Below, piece by piece: positions 38,756 to 47,455 of a stretch of DNA of 64,000 nt. A program made the translations under genes and the position numbers. Position 1 is the first letter of the stretch; each line of letters starts with the position of its first letter. The notes under the pieces were generated by a model. It saw nothing but the letters and a program-made list of their open reading frames with translations. It was not told where the DNA came from and ran no database searches. Source of the stretch: Pannonibacter phragmitetus_B. Its GTDB lineage: Bacteria; Pseudomonadota; Alphaproteobacteria; Rhizobiales; Stappiaceae. Location of the stretch: positions 3,224,001 to 3,288,000 of the forward strand of contig NZ_JBNINT010000001.1 in the NCBI RefSeq assembly GCF_050510895.1, given 5' to 3'.

Positions 38756-38840
38756 GGGATTTCCTGATGGGATGATTGAGACGGGAAAGAGAGCCTAGCC
38801 GATCCGGGAGCGCTGCGCACCGGGGCCGCTGCATCAACTG

Positions 38841-38898
38841 CCTCTCCTTCGTCATACCGGATCTCCGCTTCGCTGCGTCCGGTATGACGAAGGAGAGG
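38841..38898. repeat. Extragenic palindrome with 21-bp perfect arms
   Basis: Positions 38841-38861 and 38878-38898 are exact inverse complements around a 16-base loop, with the core GTCATACCGGA / TCCGGTATGAC. This pattern (CATACCGGA...TCCGGTATG) belongs to the dispersed palindromes common in alphaproteobacterial intergenic DNA. It could end transcription of the iron alcohol dehydrogenase gene on the minus strand. TTTTCAAAAC flanks the right side. Confidence 0.75.
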
Positions 38899-38968
38899 TT
38901 TTCAAAACAAAAGGCGCCGCCCTCGCGGGCCGCGCCTTCCGTCAATTCAGTTCTGCTTCACATGCAGA

Positions 38969-40132
38969 TCACAGCTCACCGGAGAGCGCCTTGTCGAAGA
39001 TGGCAAGCGCAGCATCGCGGGTGAGTTCCACCGGGTTGCCGCCTGCGGTCGGATCAACGATCGCCATATCCGCGATCAGATCGCGCTTTGCACCATCAAC
39101 ACCGAGGCCGCCGATGGTGTGGGGCACGCCGAGGTCGGAACGCATCTTGAGGATGTGCTCCAGGACGCCGTCAAAGCCGCCCTTGATCCCGCAGAACCCG
39201 GCCAGCCGCTCGATCTTGGCCTCGATGGCGGAACGGTTGAACTTCAGCACATAGGGCATGAAGACAGCATTGGTCATGCCATGGTGCGTGTCATAGAGCG
39301 CACCAACCGGGTGGGACAGGGCGTGGATGGCGCCAAGGCCCTTCTGGAAGGCAACTGCGCCCATGGCACCGGCGCTCATCATGTGGCCGCGTGCCACCAG
39401 ATCCTGACCATTGGCGGCAACCAGCGGCAGGTTTTCCAGCGCGAGGCGTGCGCCTTCAACCGCGATGCCTTCCGACATCGGGTGATAGAAGGGCGAGCAC
39501 AGGGCCTCAAGGCAGTGGGCCAGCGCATCCATGCCGGTGCCGACGGTGATCATGCGCGGCATGCCGGTGGTCAGTTCCGGATCGCAGATGACATAGGACG
39601 GCAGCATCTTCGGGTGGAAGATCACCTTCTTGGTGTGTGTCTCTTCATTGGTGACCACACCGGCGCGGCCAACTTCCGAGCCCGTACCGGCAGTGGTGGG
39701 CACGGCGACGATCGGGGCAATACCGGCCGGATCGGCGCGGGTGTACCAGTCGCCGATATCCTCGAAGTCCCAGATCGGGCGGGTCTGGCCGGACATGAAG
39801 GCAATCAGCTTGCCCGCATCAAGGCCCGAGCCGCCGCCAACGGCGATGACGCCATCATGGCCGCCTGCCTTGTAGGCGGCAACGCCTGCGGAAATGTTGC
39901 TTTCGACCGGGTTCGGCTTCACGTCGGAAAAGACGGCCGCCTCGATGCCATCGGCCTTGAGCAGATCAAGCATGGCAGCCGTCATCGGCAGCTTAGCAAG
40001 GCCGGGATCGGTGACCAGCAGCGGGCGCTTCATGCCCGCAAGCTTCACAACGGCGGCCAGCTCCTTGATGCGCCCGGCACCAAAGCGCACGGCAGTCGGA
40101 TAGGACCAGTTGACAGAGGGAACGGTGGTCAT
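38969..40132 (-). CDS. Iron-containing alcohol dehydrogenase
   Basis: 387 residues, group III metal-dependent alcohol dehydrogenase. NAD-site motif GGGSGLDAGK and PTTAGTGSE in the N-terminal domain. Metal ligands fall in GMDALAHCLEALC and GAIHALSHPVGALYDTHHG, which carry the conserved His residues. It would oxidise a primary alcohol to an aldehyde. Gene order with the adjacent aldehyde dehydrogenase and glutamine-synthetase-family ligase suggests the alcohol is a gamma-glutamylated amino alcohol, which is inference. ATG 40132. Confidence 0.92.
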   Translation of the reverse strand: MTTVPSVNWSYPTAVRFGAGRIKELAAVVKLAGMKRPLLVTDPGLAKLPMTAAMLDLLKADGIEAAVFSDVKPNPVESNISAGVAAYKAGGHDGVIAVGGGSGLDAGKLIAFMSGQTRPIWDFEDIGDWYTRADPAGIAPIVAVPTTAGTGSEVGRAGVVTNEETHTKKVIFHPKMLPSYVICDPELTTGMPRMITVGTGMDALAHCLEALCSPFYHPMSEGIAVEGARLALENLPLVAANGQDLVARGHMMSAGAMGAVAFQKGLGAIHALSHPVGALYDTHHGMTNAVFMPYVLKFNRSAIEAKIERLAGFCGIKGGFDGVLEHILKMRSDLGVPHTIGGLGVDGAKRDLIADMAIVDPTAGGNPVELTRDAALAIFDKALSGEL

Positions 40133-40214
40133 GGTTCAGGCTTTCAGTCAATTGATGCGTCGGGATCAACGCGGTCGATAGTGTTGAACAATGAACAGGC
40201 TGGGCCGTGCCATT

Positions 40215-40236
40215 CCCCTCCCCTTGAGGGGAGGGG
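40215..40236. repeat. CCCCTCCCCTTGAGGGGAGGGG palindrome (member of dispersed family)
   Basis: Two 10-bp arms (CCCCTCCCCT and AGGGGAGGGG) separated by two bases, in the 185-base gap between the two dehydrogenases. Shares the CTCCCC-TTGA-GGGGAG core with elements near 48.5 kb and 55.7-55.9 kb. Confidence 0.7.
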
Positions 40237-40317
40237 GCGAGAGGCTGCGGCCAAACTCAGGAGACTTGCGGCATCTGGCTTCGCCCGGAAGCTGTCCGGC
40301 CAGCACCGCAAACCCGT

Positions 40318-41706
40318 TTAGTGCTCCTTGCGCAGATGGAAGGACTTGGGCCGCGTCAGATTGGCAAAGCCCACCTGCGACAGGGCGGCGCCCTTGCCGG
40401 TGTCCTTCACGCCGGTCCAGACAAGGCCCGGGTCCACATAGTCGCAACGGTTCATGAAGACGGTGCCAGTGTCGATTTCGCCGCCGATCCGCTCGGCCGC
40501 GTCGAGGTCTTCCGTCCAGATCGATGCGGTGAGGCCGTAGGGGCTGTCGTTCATCAGCTGGATGGCTTCCGCATCGTCCTTCACCTTCATGATGCCGACG
40601 ACCGGGCCAAAGCTTTCCTCGCGCATCACCGACATCTGGTGATTGACGCTGGTGAGAACCTGCGGGGCAAGGTAGGGCGTTCCGGCCTTGTCCATCGGGA
40701 AGGCGGACGTGTCGATATGCGCCTTTGCTCCCTTGCGCAGCGCCTCTTCGGTCTGCTCGCGCACCCAGGTGGCAAAGCGCGTCTGGGCCATGGGACCGAT
40801 GGTGGTTTCCGCATCGAGCGGATTGCCAAGCTTGTACTGCTTCGTCAAATCCACGAAGCCATCAACGAAGGCGTCGTAACGGCTTTCATGCACATAGATG
40901 CGCTCGATGCCGCAGCAGCACTGGCCGGAGTTGAAGAAGGCGCCATCCACCAGATTTGCGACGGCATAGTCGAGGTCGGCATCGGCCATGACATAGGCCG
41001 GGTCCTTGCCGCCCAGCTCCAGCCCCATGGTCGCGAAGGTTCCGGCCAGCGCCTTTTCGATAGCCCGGCCACCTGCGACAGATCCGGTGAAGTTGACGTG
41101 ATCAACAAGGCCGGAGCCGAGCAGCTTCTCCGTGCCCTCGTGTGTCATGACGATGTTCTGGAACACGCCCTCCGGCAGACCTGCCTTCTTGAAGGCAGCG
41201 GCAAAGCGCTCGCCCACCAGCAGCGTCTGCGCCGCATGTTTCAGCAGCACCACGTTGCCCGCCATCAGCGCCGGGAAGATGGTGTTGCCCGCCGTCAGGA
41301 ACGGGTAGTTCCACGGCGCAATGACCATGACGAGGCCCAGCGGCTCCATCTTGAGGTAGCGCTTGAAGCCGGGACGCTCCGGCGGGATGATGTTCGCCAG
41401 CGCTTCCTTGGCAATGCTGGCCATATAGCGGGCGCGCTCTTCCACGCCGCCCTTCTCGCCGCCGAAACGCACCGGACGGCCCATCTGCCAGGCCAGTTCC
41501 GGCACGATTTCCTCGTTCATCGCCAAAAGCGCCTCAAGCGCCTTCAGGCACAGGCCGATGCGCTCGTCCAGCGGCGTTGCCGCCCAGCCCGGCTGCGCCG
41601 CCTTTGCCGCCGTTACCGCCCGGTCGACCGCCGCAGCATCGGCTGCCGCCCTTTCGGCGTAAACCGATCCATCGACCGGGGAGATGAGTTTCACCGTTTC
41701 AGACAT
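40318..41706 (-). CDS. NAD-dependent aldehyde dehydrogenase (ligase-linked)
   Basis: 462 residues, intact ALDH: IAPWNYPFLTAGNTIFPALM, general-base Glu in LELGGKDP, and catalytic Cys in NSGQCCCGIERI. The family oxidises an aldehyde to an acid. It lies between the iron alcohol dehydrogenase and the glutamine-synthetase-family gene, all on one strand, which resembles the order used in glutamylation pathways for ethanolamine-like amines (Pseudomonas ipu-type and related). That pathway assignment is inferred from gene order. ATG 41706. Confidence 0.9.
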   Translation of the reverse strand: MSETVKLISPVDGSVYAERAAADAAAVDRAVTAAKAAQPGWAATPLDERIGLCLKALEALLAMNEEIVPELAWQMGRPVRFGGEKGGVEERARYMASIAKEALANIIPPERPGFKRYLKMEPLGLVMVIAPWNYPFLTAGNTIFPALMAGNVVLLKHAAQTLLVGERFAAAFKKAGLPEGVFQNIVMTHEGTEKLLGSGLVDHVNFTGSVAGGRAIEKALAGTFATMGLELGGKDPAYVMADADLDYAVANLVDGAFFNSGQCCCGIERIYVHESRYDAFVDGFVDLTKQYKLGNPLDAETTIGPMAQTRFATWVREQTEEALRKGAKAHIDTSAFPMDKAGTPYLAPQVLTSVNHQMSVMREESFGPVVGIMKVKDDAEAIQLMNDSPYGLTASIWTEDLDAAERIGGEIDTGTVFMNRCDYVDPGLVWTGVKDTGKGAALSQVGFANLTRPKSFHLRKEH

Positions 41707-41782
41707 GAGATAACCTCAAAAACACCGCCCCTCAGGCGGCAATGCTATGCCGGAAGGGCGCCCGGCACCAGCCGGGCACCTC

Positions 41783-43171
41783 TCAGGCGCGTTCAAACCC
41801 GCGGGCCAGCTCGTAGTCCGTGACCACGCGGTCGAATTCTTCCTGCTCCCATTCCCCGGCGCGGGCGTAATGCTCGACAACGCCGTCGCCGAAGGCCTCG
41901 CGCAGCATCTTCGACTTGCGCAAGGTCTCCGTCGCATCGCGCAGGGTGCGCGGGATTTGTTTGGCCTTCTGCGCCTGGTAGATATCACCGGTCATCGGCG
42001 GAGCAAGCTCCAGCTTTTCTTCGATGCCGCGAACACCAGCCGCGATCTGGGCCGCAAGAGCCAGATAGGGATTGAGATCGGAACCGCCAATACGGCATTC
42101 CACGCGCACGCCCTTGCTGCCTTCGCCGCAAAGGCGGAAACCGGCCGTGCGGTTGTCGATGGACCAGACCGTGCGGGTGGGCGCGAAGGTGCCGCGCTGG
42201 AAGCGCTTGTAGCTGTTCACATAGGGCGCCAGGAAATAGGTGTAATCGCCCGCATATTTGATGAGGCCGGCCATATACTGCTTCATCAGCGCCGACATGC
42301 CGAGACTGTCTGCCCCATCAAAGAAGGCGGGCTTGCCGTCCAGCGTCCACAGCGACTGGTGAATATGCGCGGAAGATCCCGTGCGGTCCTTGTGCCACTT
42401 GGGCAGGAAGGTGACGCCATGGCCCTTCTGCCAGGCAATCTCCTTCACCGCATGCTTGGCGATGGTGTGATAATCAGCGCAGAGCATGGCCGGAGCGTAG
42501 CGGATGTTCAGCTCCTCCTGCCCGGCCTCAGCCTCGCCCTTGGTGTTCTCCACCGGAATGCCCGCGTTGTAGAGATGGTTGCGCACCGGGCGCATCACAT
42601 GCTCTTCCTTGGTGGTGGCGAGGATGTGGTAGTCCTCGTTATAGGCGGAGATCGGCTCCAGATCGCGGAAGCCGGACTTGCGGATCTCGTCAAAACTCTT
42701 CTCGAACAGGAAGAACTCCAGCTCCGTCGCCATCATTGCCTGAAAGCCCATGTCCTTCAGCCGGGCCACCTGCCCCTTCAGCAGGGCGCGGGGCGAATGC
42801 GGCACGTCGGCGTGGGTGTGGTGATCCTGCACATCGCACAGCACCATCACCGTGCCTTCCAGCCAGCCGAGACGGCGGATGGTGGAAAGATCCGGCTTCA
42901 TCACATAGTCGCCATAGCCGCGCGACCAGCTGGTCGAGGCATAGCCTTCGACCGTGTACATTTCGAGGTCGGTTGCCAGCAGATAGTTGCAGCAATGGGT
43001 CTCGTCATACGCGCTGTCGATGAAGTGGCGCGCATGGAAGCGCTTGCCCATCAGGCGGCCCTGCATGTCGATGATACAGGCCAGAACCGTGTCGACCGTA
43101 CCTTCCTGAACGGCCTGTTTCAGGGCGTCGAATGTCATGTTGGCAGCCATCTGGATGATCGTTCCGTTCAT
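41783..43171 (-). CDS. Glutamine synthetase family protein (gamma-glutamyl amine ligase candidate)
   Basis: 462 residues. The catalytic glutamates lie in MATELEFFLFEKSF and EAEAGQEELNIRYAP, the ATP/Mg segment in GVTFLPKWHKDRTGSSAHIH, and SDLNPYLALAAQIAAG is the late family signature. The amino-terminal beta-grasp is divergent, and no GlnB/adenylylation tyrosine motif is obvious, which favours a GlnA-like catabolic ligase over housekeeping GlnA. Such enzymes attach glutamate to polyamines, ethanolamine or isopropylamine. Linked on one strand to an alcohol and an aldehyde dehydrogenase, and followed at 43.3 kb by TRAP genes. Confidence 0.88.
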   Translation of the reverse strand: MNGTIIQMAANMTFDALKQAVQEGTVDTVLACIIDMQGRLMGKRFHARHFIDSAYDETHCCNYLLATDLEMYTVEGYASTSWSRGYGDYVMKPDLSTIRRLGWLEGTVMVLCDVQDHHTHADVPHSPRALLKGQVARLKDMGFQAMMATELEFFLFEKSFDEIRKSGFRDLEPISAYNEDYHILATTKEEHVMRPVRNHLYNAGIPVENTKGEAEAGQEELNIRYAPAMLCADYHTIAKHAVKEIAWQKGHGVTFLPKWHKDRTGSSAHIHQSLWTLDGKPAFFDGADSLGMSALMKQYMAGLIKYAGDYTYFLAPYVNSYKRFQRGTFAPTRTVWSIDNRTAGFRLCGEGSKGVRVECRIGGSDLNPYLALAAQIAAGVRGIEEKLELAPPMTGDIYQAQKAKQIPRTLRDATETLRKSKMLREAFGDGVVEHYARAGEWEQEEFDRVVTDYELARGFERA

Positions 43172-43264
43172 TCTTGAAAGTGACCGGGCGGCGCAGCCTC
43201 CCGCGCCGCCGTTGATCGCAGGCAGCGGCGCAGGGCTTCCGCGCCGCCGCTGGCTTCAGGCAGA

Positions 43265-44314
43265 TCAGCCGTAACGGTACGGACGGCCGGCCTTGGTCAT
43301 GGCTGCGTTGTATTTCTTGATGATCTCGACAACCTTGGCCTTGGTCTCGGACTCGGCCGCAATCTCTTCCCAGAACTTGCCCGCTGCGGTTTCAACCGTC
43401 GCCCATTCCTCATCCGGAATGGAGGTCAGCTGCAACTTGGTGCCGTTGACGCGCAGGTCCGCCTCGCCGCCCCAGTACCACCACTGGCGGTAAAGATGAG
43501 AGGAATCCATGGCCAGCTGAAGCATGATCTTCAGATGATCCGGCAGCTCATTCCAGCGGTCCATGTTGGCGAAGAAGTGGCCGATCCAGGCGCCGGAGAT
43601 GTTGTTGGTGAGGAAGTACTTGGTCACGTCCGCCCAGCCGACGGTGTAATCCTCGGTAATGCCGGACCAGGCGATGCCGTCCAGCTCGCCGGTCTGCACT
43701 GCCGTCTGGATGTCTTCCCACGGCAGAGTGACCGGCACGACGCCGAACTGCGACAGGAAACGGCCGGCGGTCGGGAAGGTGAAGATGCGCTTGCCCTTGA
43801 GATCAGCCAGCGAGTTGATCGGGTCCTTGGTGGCAAAGTGGCACGGGTCCCAGGAGCCTGCCGAAATGTGCTTCACGCCGACCTTGGCATATTCCTCTTC
43901 CCAGATCTGCTTCAGGCCATACTGGTTGAACAGCACCGGCACATCCAGCGAGTAGCGCGTGGCGAAGGGGAAGTAGCCGCCGAAGACGGTGACTTCCGTC
44001 GGCGAGGCCATCGAGTCATCGTCCGACTGCACTGCGTCGATGGTGCCTTTCTGCATGGCGCGGAAGAGTTCGGCCGTTGGCACCAGCTGGTCGGCGTAGA
44101 ACAGCTCGATTTCCATCTGGCCATTGGCTGCCGCATTGAAGGCGTCGATGGCAGGCTTGATCACGTGCTCGCCGAGGGCAGGACCGGCATAGGTCTGCAG
44201 CCGCCACTTGATCGGTGCCTGGGCGAGAACCGCCGGAGCGGCCAGCGTGGTGGCGCCCGCCGCAACAGTTGCGCCAAGGCCCGCATTCTTCAGGAAATCA
44301 CGTCTGCTGGTCAT
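43265..44314 (-). CDS. dctP: TRAP transporter substrate-binding protein DctP-type
   Basis: 349 residues with a twin-arginine-type signal (MTSRRDFLKNAGLGATVAAG) for the periplasm. The body shows the DctP pattern: KWRLQTYAGPALGEHVIKPA near the start, ELFRAMQKGTIDAVQ, LKGKRIFTFPTAGRFL, and ELDGIAWSGITEDY with W-x-G contributing to ligand binding. This subtype (ending MTKAGRPYRYG) resembles binders of organic anions or amino-acid derivatives. The ligand is unknown. Placed just downstream of the DctM/DctQ genes on the same strand. It captures the substrate for the cluster's catabolic enzymes, by inference. Confidence 0.9.
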   Translation of the reverse strand: MTSRRDFLKNAGLGATVAAGATTLAAPAVLAQAPIKWRLQTYAGPALGEHVIKPAIDAFNAAANGQMEIELFYADQLVPTAELFRAMQKGTIDAVQSDDDSMASPTEVTVFGGYFPFATRYSLDVPVLFNQYGLKQIWEEEYAKVGVKHISAGSWDPCHFATKDPINSLADLKGKRIFTFPTAGRFLSQFGVVPVTLPWEDIQTAVQTGELDGIAWSGITEDYTVGWADVTKYFLTNNISGAWIGHFFANMDRWNELPDHLKIMLQLAMDSSHLYRQWWYWGGEADLRVNGTKLQLTSIPDEEWATVETAAGKFWEEIAAESETKAKVVEIIKKYNAAMTKAGRPYRYG

Positions 44315-44538
44315 GTCTGCTAACTCCCCTGTTGGTCATGCCCTGATGGACATTCATGATGCGCCAGACGGTTGCCTTTGCGGCCTTTGTTCTCGGTTGT
44401 CCGGCTTCCCCTAAGCGGCGGGCCTTGCGGATTGCCCCGCGCCCGTTCCGGTTTCAGTCCTCCCCGTCCGCCCCGGTTCCGCCCGAAAGCAGATGAAGCG
44501 GCTTGCCTTGCCTGCACGCGGGCTGGTGCCCCCGTGCC

Positions 44539-45876
44539 CTATCCATAGACCTGCTGCGGCAGCCAGAGCGCCACTTGCGGAAACAGCATGATGATAATCA
44601 GCGCCAGCAGCATCACCAGAACAAAGGGGACGATGGAGGCGTAAATATCGCTGAGCCTGATCTCCGGCGGCGCCATGGCGCGCATGAGGAACAGGTTGTA
44701 GCCGAAGGGCGGCGTCATGTAGGCGATCTGCGTCGTGATCGTGTAGAGCACCCCGTACCAGATCAGCACCTGATCTGCCGGAAGGCCCAGATCCAGCTTG
44801 GCCACCAGCGGCACGTAAAGCGGCGCGACAATCACCAGCATGGCCGTATCGTCCAGGAACGTGCCCATGACGAGGAACGACACCTGCATCAGAATCAGGA
44901 TGGTCCATGGGTTGAGCCCCAGCTCCACCGTGAAGAAGCTCTCGATCGCCTTCACCGCCCCGAGCCCGTCGAACACGGCGCCAAAGCCAAGCGCAGCAAG
45001 AATGATCCACATGAACATGCAGGAGATCAGCAGGGTCTGCCGAACACAGGACCGGAAAATCTGCAGCGTCATCCGCCGCTTCAGAATGGCGAGCGCAAAG
45101 GCTGCGATTGCGCCGATGGCCGAGCTTTCGACGAGGCTGGTCCAGCCGCGCACGAAAGGCACCATCATGATGAGGAAGATGCCGATAGGCAGAAGGCCCG
45201 CCGTCAGCAGACGCAGCTTTTCGCCCATGGAAATGTCGCGCTCTTCCACCGGCAGCGCAGGCCCGAGCTTGGGCTGCAGGGCACAGCGCACGGCCACATA
45301 GAGGATGAACATGGCTGCCATCATGAGGCCCGGCAGAACGCCTGCCAGCCACAACTGGCCCACAGGCGCGCGGGCGATCATGGCATAGAGCACCAGCACC
45401 ACGGAGGGCGGCACGAGGATGCCGAGCGATGACCCGGCCTGAATGACACCCGAGACCATGCGCTTGTCATATCCGCGCCGCAAAAGCTCCGGCAGGGCGA
45501 TGGTGGCGCCAATGGCCATGCCGGCGACCGACAGCCCGTTCATGGCCGACACCAGCACCATGAGGAGGATCGTGCCGATGGCCAGGCCGCCATTCACCGG
45601 GCCCATCCAGACATGGAACATGCGGTAGAGATCTTCAGCGATCCGCGACTCCGACAGCACATAGCCCATGAAGATGAACATCGGCAGCGTGAGCAGCGGA
45701 TACCAAGCCATCAGCTTCATGGCCTGTGCAAAGGGAATGTCGTAGGAGCCGGTGCCCCAAAGAGCCAGGGAGGCGATGGTGGCGATACCGCCGATGGCCC
45801 CGAAGACGCGCTGCCCGGTGAGGAGCATCAGCATCATCGAGGAGAACATCAGGATGGCGATCATCTCGTAGGACAT
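44539..45876 (-). CDS. dctM: TRAP transporter large permease DctM-type
   Basis: 445-residue membrane protein with about twelve hydrophobic segments. TRAP-DctM landmarks are present: MNGLSVAGMAIGATIALPEL, GILVPPSVVLVLYAMIAR, LDDTAMLVIVAPLYVPLV and YMTPPFGYNLFLMRAM. It drives sodium-linked uptake. ATG at 45876 is chosen because the protein then begins MSYEMIAILMFSS, a normal first helix. Its ATG overlaps the DctQ stop (ATGA). 224 bases separate it from dctP, with no gene or strong hairpin seen. Confidence 0.9.
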   Translation of the reverse strand: MSYEMIAILMFSSMMLMLLTGQRVFGAIGGIATIASLALWGTGSYDIPFAQAMKLMAWYPLLTLPMFIFMGYVLSESRIAEDLYRMFHVWMGPVNGGLAIGTILLMVLVSAMNGLSVAGMAIGATIALPELLRRGYDKRMVSGVIQAGSSLGILVPPSVVLVLYAMIARAPVGQLWLAGVLPGLMMAAMFILYVAVRCALQPKLGPALPVEERDISMGEKLRLLTAGLLPIGIFLIMMVPFVRGWTSLVESSAIGAIAAFALAILKRRMTLQIFRSCVRQTLLISCMFMWIILAALGFGAVFDGLGAVKAIESFFTVELGLNPWTILILMQVSFLVMGTFLDDTAMLVIVAPLYVPLVAKLDLGLPADQVLIWYGVLYTITTQIAYMTPPFGYNLFLMRAMAPPEIRLSDIYASIVPFVLVMLLALIIIMLFPQVALWLPQQVYG

Positions 45877-46472
45877 CAGATTTCCTCCCCACGGATGCGC
45901 GCAACGTCCTTCAGGAACTCCGAAAAGGCCTGCATGAGCATGAGCAGGAAGCCGAGGCACATGACGAATTTGATCGGCCACAGGTAGGGCCGCCAGGCGG
46001 TGCGGCTGCGCTCCAGATAGCCCATCACCTTGCCCGCAGCCTCGCTGCCGCCGGTAACATAGGCATGGATCAGCTCACCGAAGAAATGAAAGGGCTGATC
46101 ACCGAAATAGCCAAGCGAATAGGCCGCCGAACCGGCCGCCCCATAGAGCAGCACGCCGAGATAGAATATCAGCAGGAAGACAGTGAAAGCGTCGAACCAG
46201 GCCTTTTTCTTCAAGGACCACTCTGCATAGAACAGGTCCATCCGCACGCTGCCACCCGCCTGCATGGCATAGGGGCCGCCGAGGATATAATAGGCGACCA
46301 TGGCAAACTGAGCCGCTTCCAGTGTCCAGAGCGAGGGCTGAAAGAAGGTCTTGGAGATGGACGACCACAGCAGGATCGCCATCAGGATGAACAGCCCGTA
46401 CATGACGAGCTTGCCGAGCCCCTGATTGAAGCCATCAACCCAGCGGATATAGGCAAGCGCTGCCTTAGGCAT
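45876..46472 (-). CDS. dctQ: TRAP transporter small permease DctQ-type
   Basis: 198-residue membrane protein with four hydrophobic segments. Typical features are LWTLEAAQFAMVAYYILGG, MQAGGSVRMDLFYAEWSLKKK (the conserved loop) and a C-terminal amphipathic end. It partners DctM. Start at 46472 (MPKAALAYIRWVDGFN) overlaps the upstream amidohydrolase gene by 8 bases. Operon order is amidohydrolase, dctQ, dctM, dctP. Confidence 0.87.
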   Translation of the reverse strand: MPKAALAYIRWVDGFNQGLGKLVMYGLFILMAILLWSSISKTFFQPSLWTLEAAQFAMVAYYILGGPYAMQAGGSVRMDLFYAEWSLKKKAWFDAFTVFLLIFYLGVLLYGAAGSAAYSLGYFGDQPFHFFGELIHAYVTGGSEAAGKVMGYLERSRTAWRPYLWPIKFVMCLGFLLMLMQAFSEFLKDVARIRGEEI

Positions 46473-47271
46473 TGCGCCCCTCCCCGTTTCCGGAAAGGGC
46501 GAGGCTTGCGCGCGCAGCCTCAAGAATGCGGGCAAGCCTTGCGCCCCACTCCAGTTCCTGCTGCGCCGTCACCAGCTCGTTGTTGCGCACTTCGATCATC
46601 ACACAGGCCCGGCCTTTGGATTCTCCATGCCGGTTCACTGTGTAATAGACGCCATCGGCGGGGGAATAGGGCTCATTGTCGCCCACCGTCAGCCCGCCTT
46701 CGGCTTCAAGTTCACGGATCATGAAATCGGCCAGCCGCCGGTCCTGCGCAGCGATGATGCCGATTTCCCACGGGCGGCTGGCACCCTTGTAGACCGGGGT
46801 ATAGGTGTGCACCGAAACGACGATGCTGGCCTGCCCGCGTGCCTCACGCTCGGCGAGCACGGATTCCGCCGCCGCATGAAACGGGGCGTGAGCCAGCGAA
46901 ATGCGCTTCTGCTTTTCTTCGTCCGTCAGATTTTCATTGCCGGGAATGCGGGTCGTCTCGCTGATGGCCGGGATCAGGTCATGGGCATCATGCTGGCGGT
47001 TGCAGTCGATGATGAGACGCGAAACCAACGGATAGATCAGCGGCGCATCCAGCAGGCGCGCCATCTCGCGGGCGGTACCCAGCGCGCCGGGGTCCCAGGC
47101 AATATGGGCCACACGAGCTTCCGCGCTGAGGCCAAGATCGCCGTACTCCGGCGGGATCACGTTGGAGGCGTGATCGACAAGCAGGACAAAATCGCTCTGT
47201 CCCTTGCGGTTCTCGATGGAAATGGCCGCCCCTGTGCCGTGCTCCGGCTGCGGCTCCCCTGCCTGCCCCAT
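46465..47271 (-). CDS. N-formylglutamate amidohydrolase family protein
   Basis: 268 residues with PF05013 features: LLVDHASNVIPPEYGDLGL near residue 30, HIAWDPGALGTAREMARLLD, DCNRQHDAHDLI, VVSVHTYTPVYKG and CVMIEVRNNELV, including the conserved His/Asp/Glu metal-site residues. Classical members hydrolyse N-formylglutamate in histidine catabolism. With no hut genes here but a glutamine-synthetase-family ligase and TRAP genes nearby, cleavage of another N-acyl or gamma-glutamyl amide is plausible. First gene of the TRAP operon and divergent from an RpiR regulator. Confidence 0.86.
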   Translation of the reverse strand: MGQAGEPQPEHGTGAAISIENRKGQSDFVLLVDHASNVIPPEYGDLGLSAEARVAHIAWDPGALGTAREMARLLDAPLIYPLVSRLIIDCNRQHDAHDLIPAISETTRIPGNENLTDEEKQKRISLAHAPFHAAAESVLAEREARGQASIVVSVHTYTPVYKGASRPWEIGIIAAQDRRLADFMIRELEAEGGLTVGDNEPYSPADGVYYTVNRHGESKGRACVMIEVRNNELVTAQQELEWGARLARILEAARASLALSGNGEGRNA

Positions 47272-47344
47272 AGCTGCTCCCGATACCTCTGGCGGCCGGA
47301 TCTGCGCTTGTATTTTTTGTTACAGATTTGCGAAGTCCGGCTGT

Positions 47345-47366
47345 CTGTGTATGATTTGATACACAG
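47345..47366. promoter_or_regulatory. Perfect inverted repeat between amidohydrolase-TRAP operon and RpiR gene
   Basis: CTGTGTAT (47345-47352), six-base spacer, ATACACAG (47359-47366). It lies between two divergent genes, one of which encodes an RpiR-type regulator, so it is the natural operator candidate for that protein. Confidence 0.6.
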
Positions 47367-47455
47367 TTTGAAGCCGTGTCAAACACAAAACGACGGCACC
47401 TGCCCAACATGTGCCACCTGCCTCGGCAAGCGGCAGACAGAACCGGGAACAGCCC

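Noticed and set aside
39119..43177. Plus-strand frames of 400-500 codons opposite the alcohol and aldehyde dehydrogenases and the ligase
   Set aside because: Shadows of well-supported minus-strand genes. Composition is typical of antisense frames.
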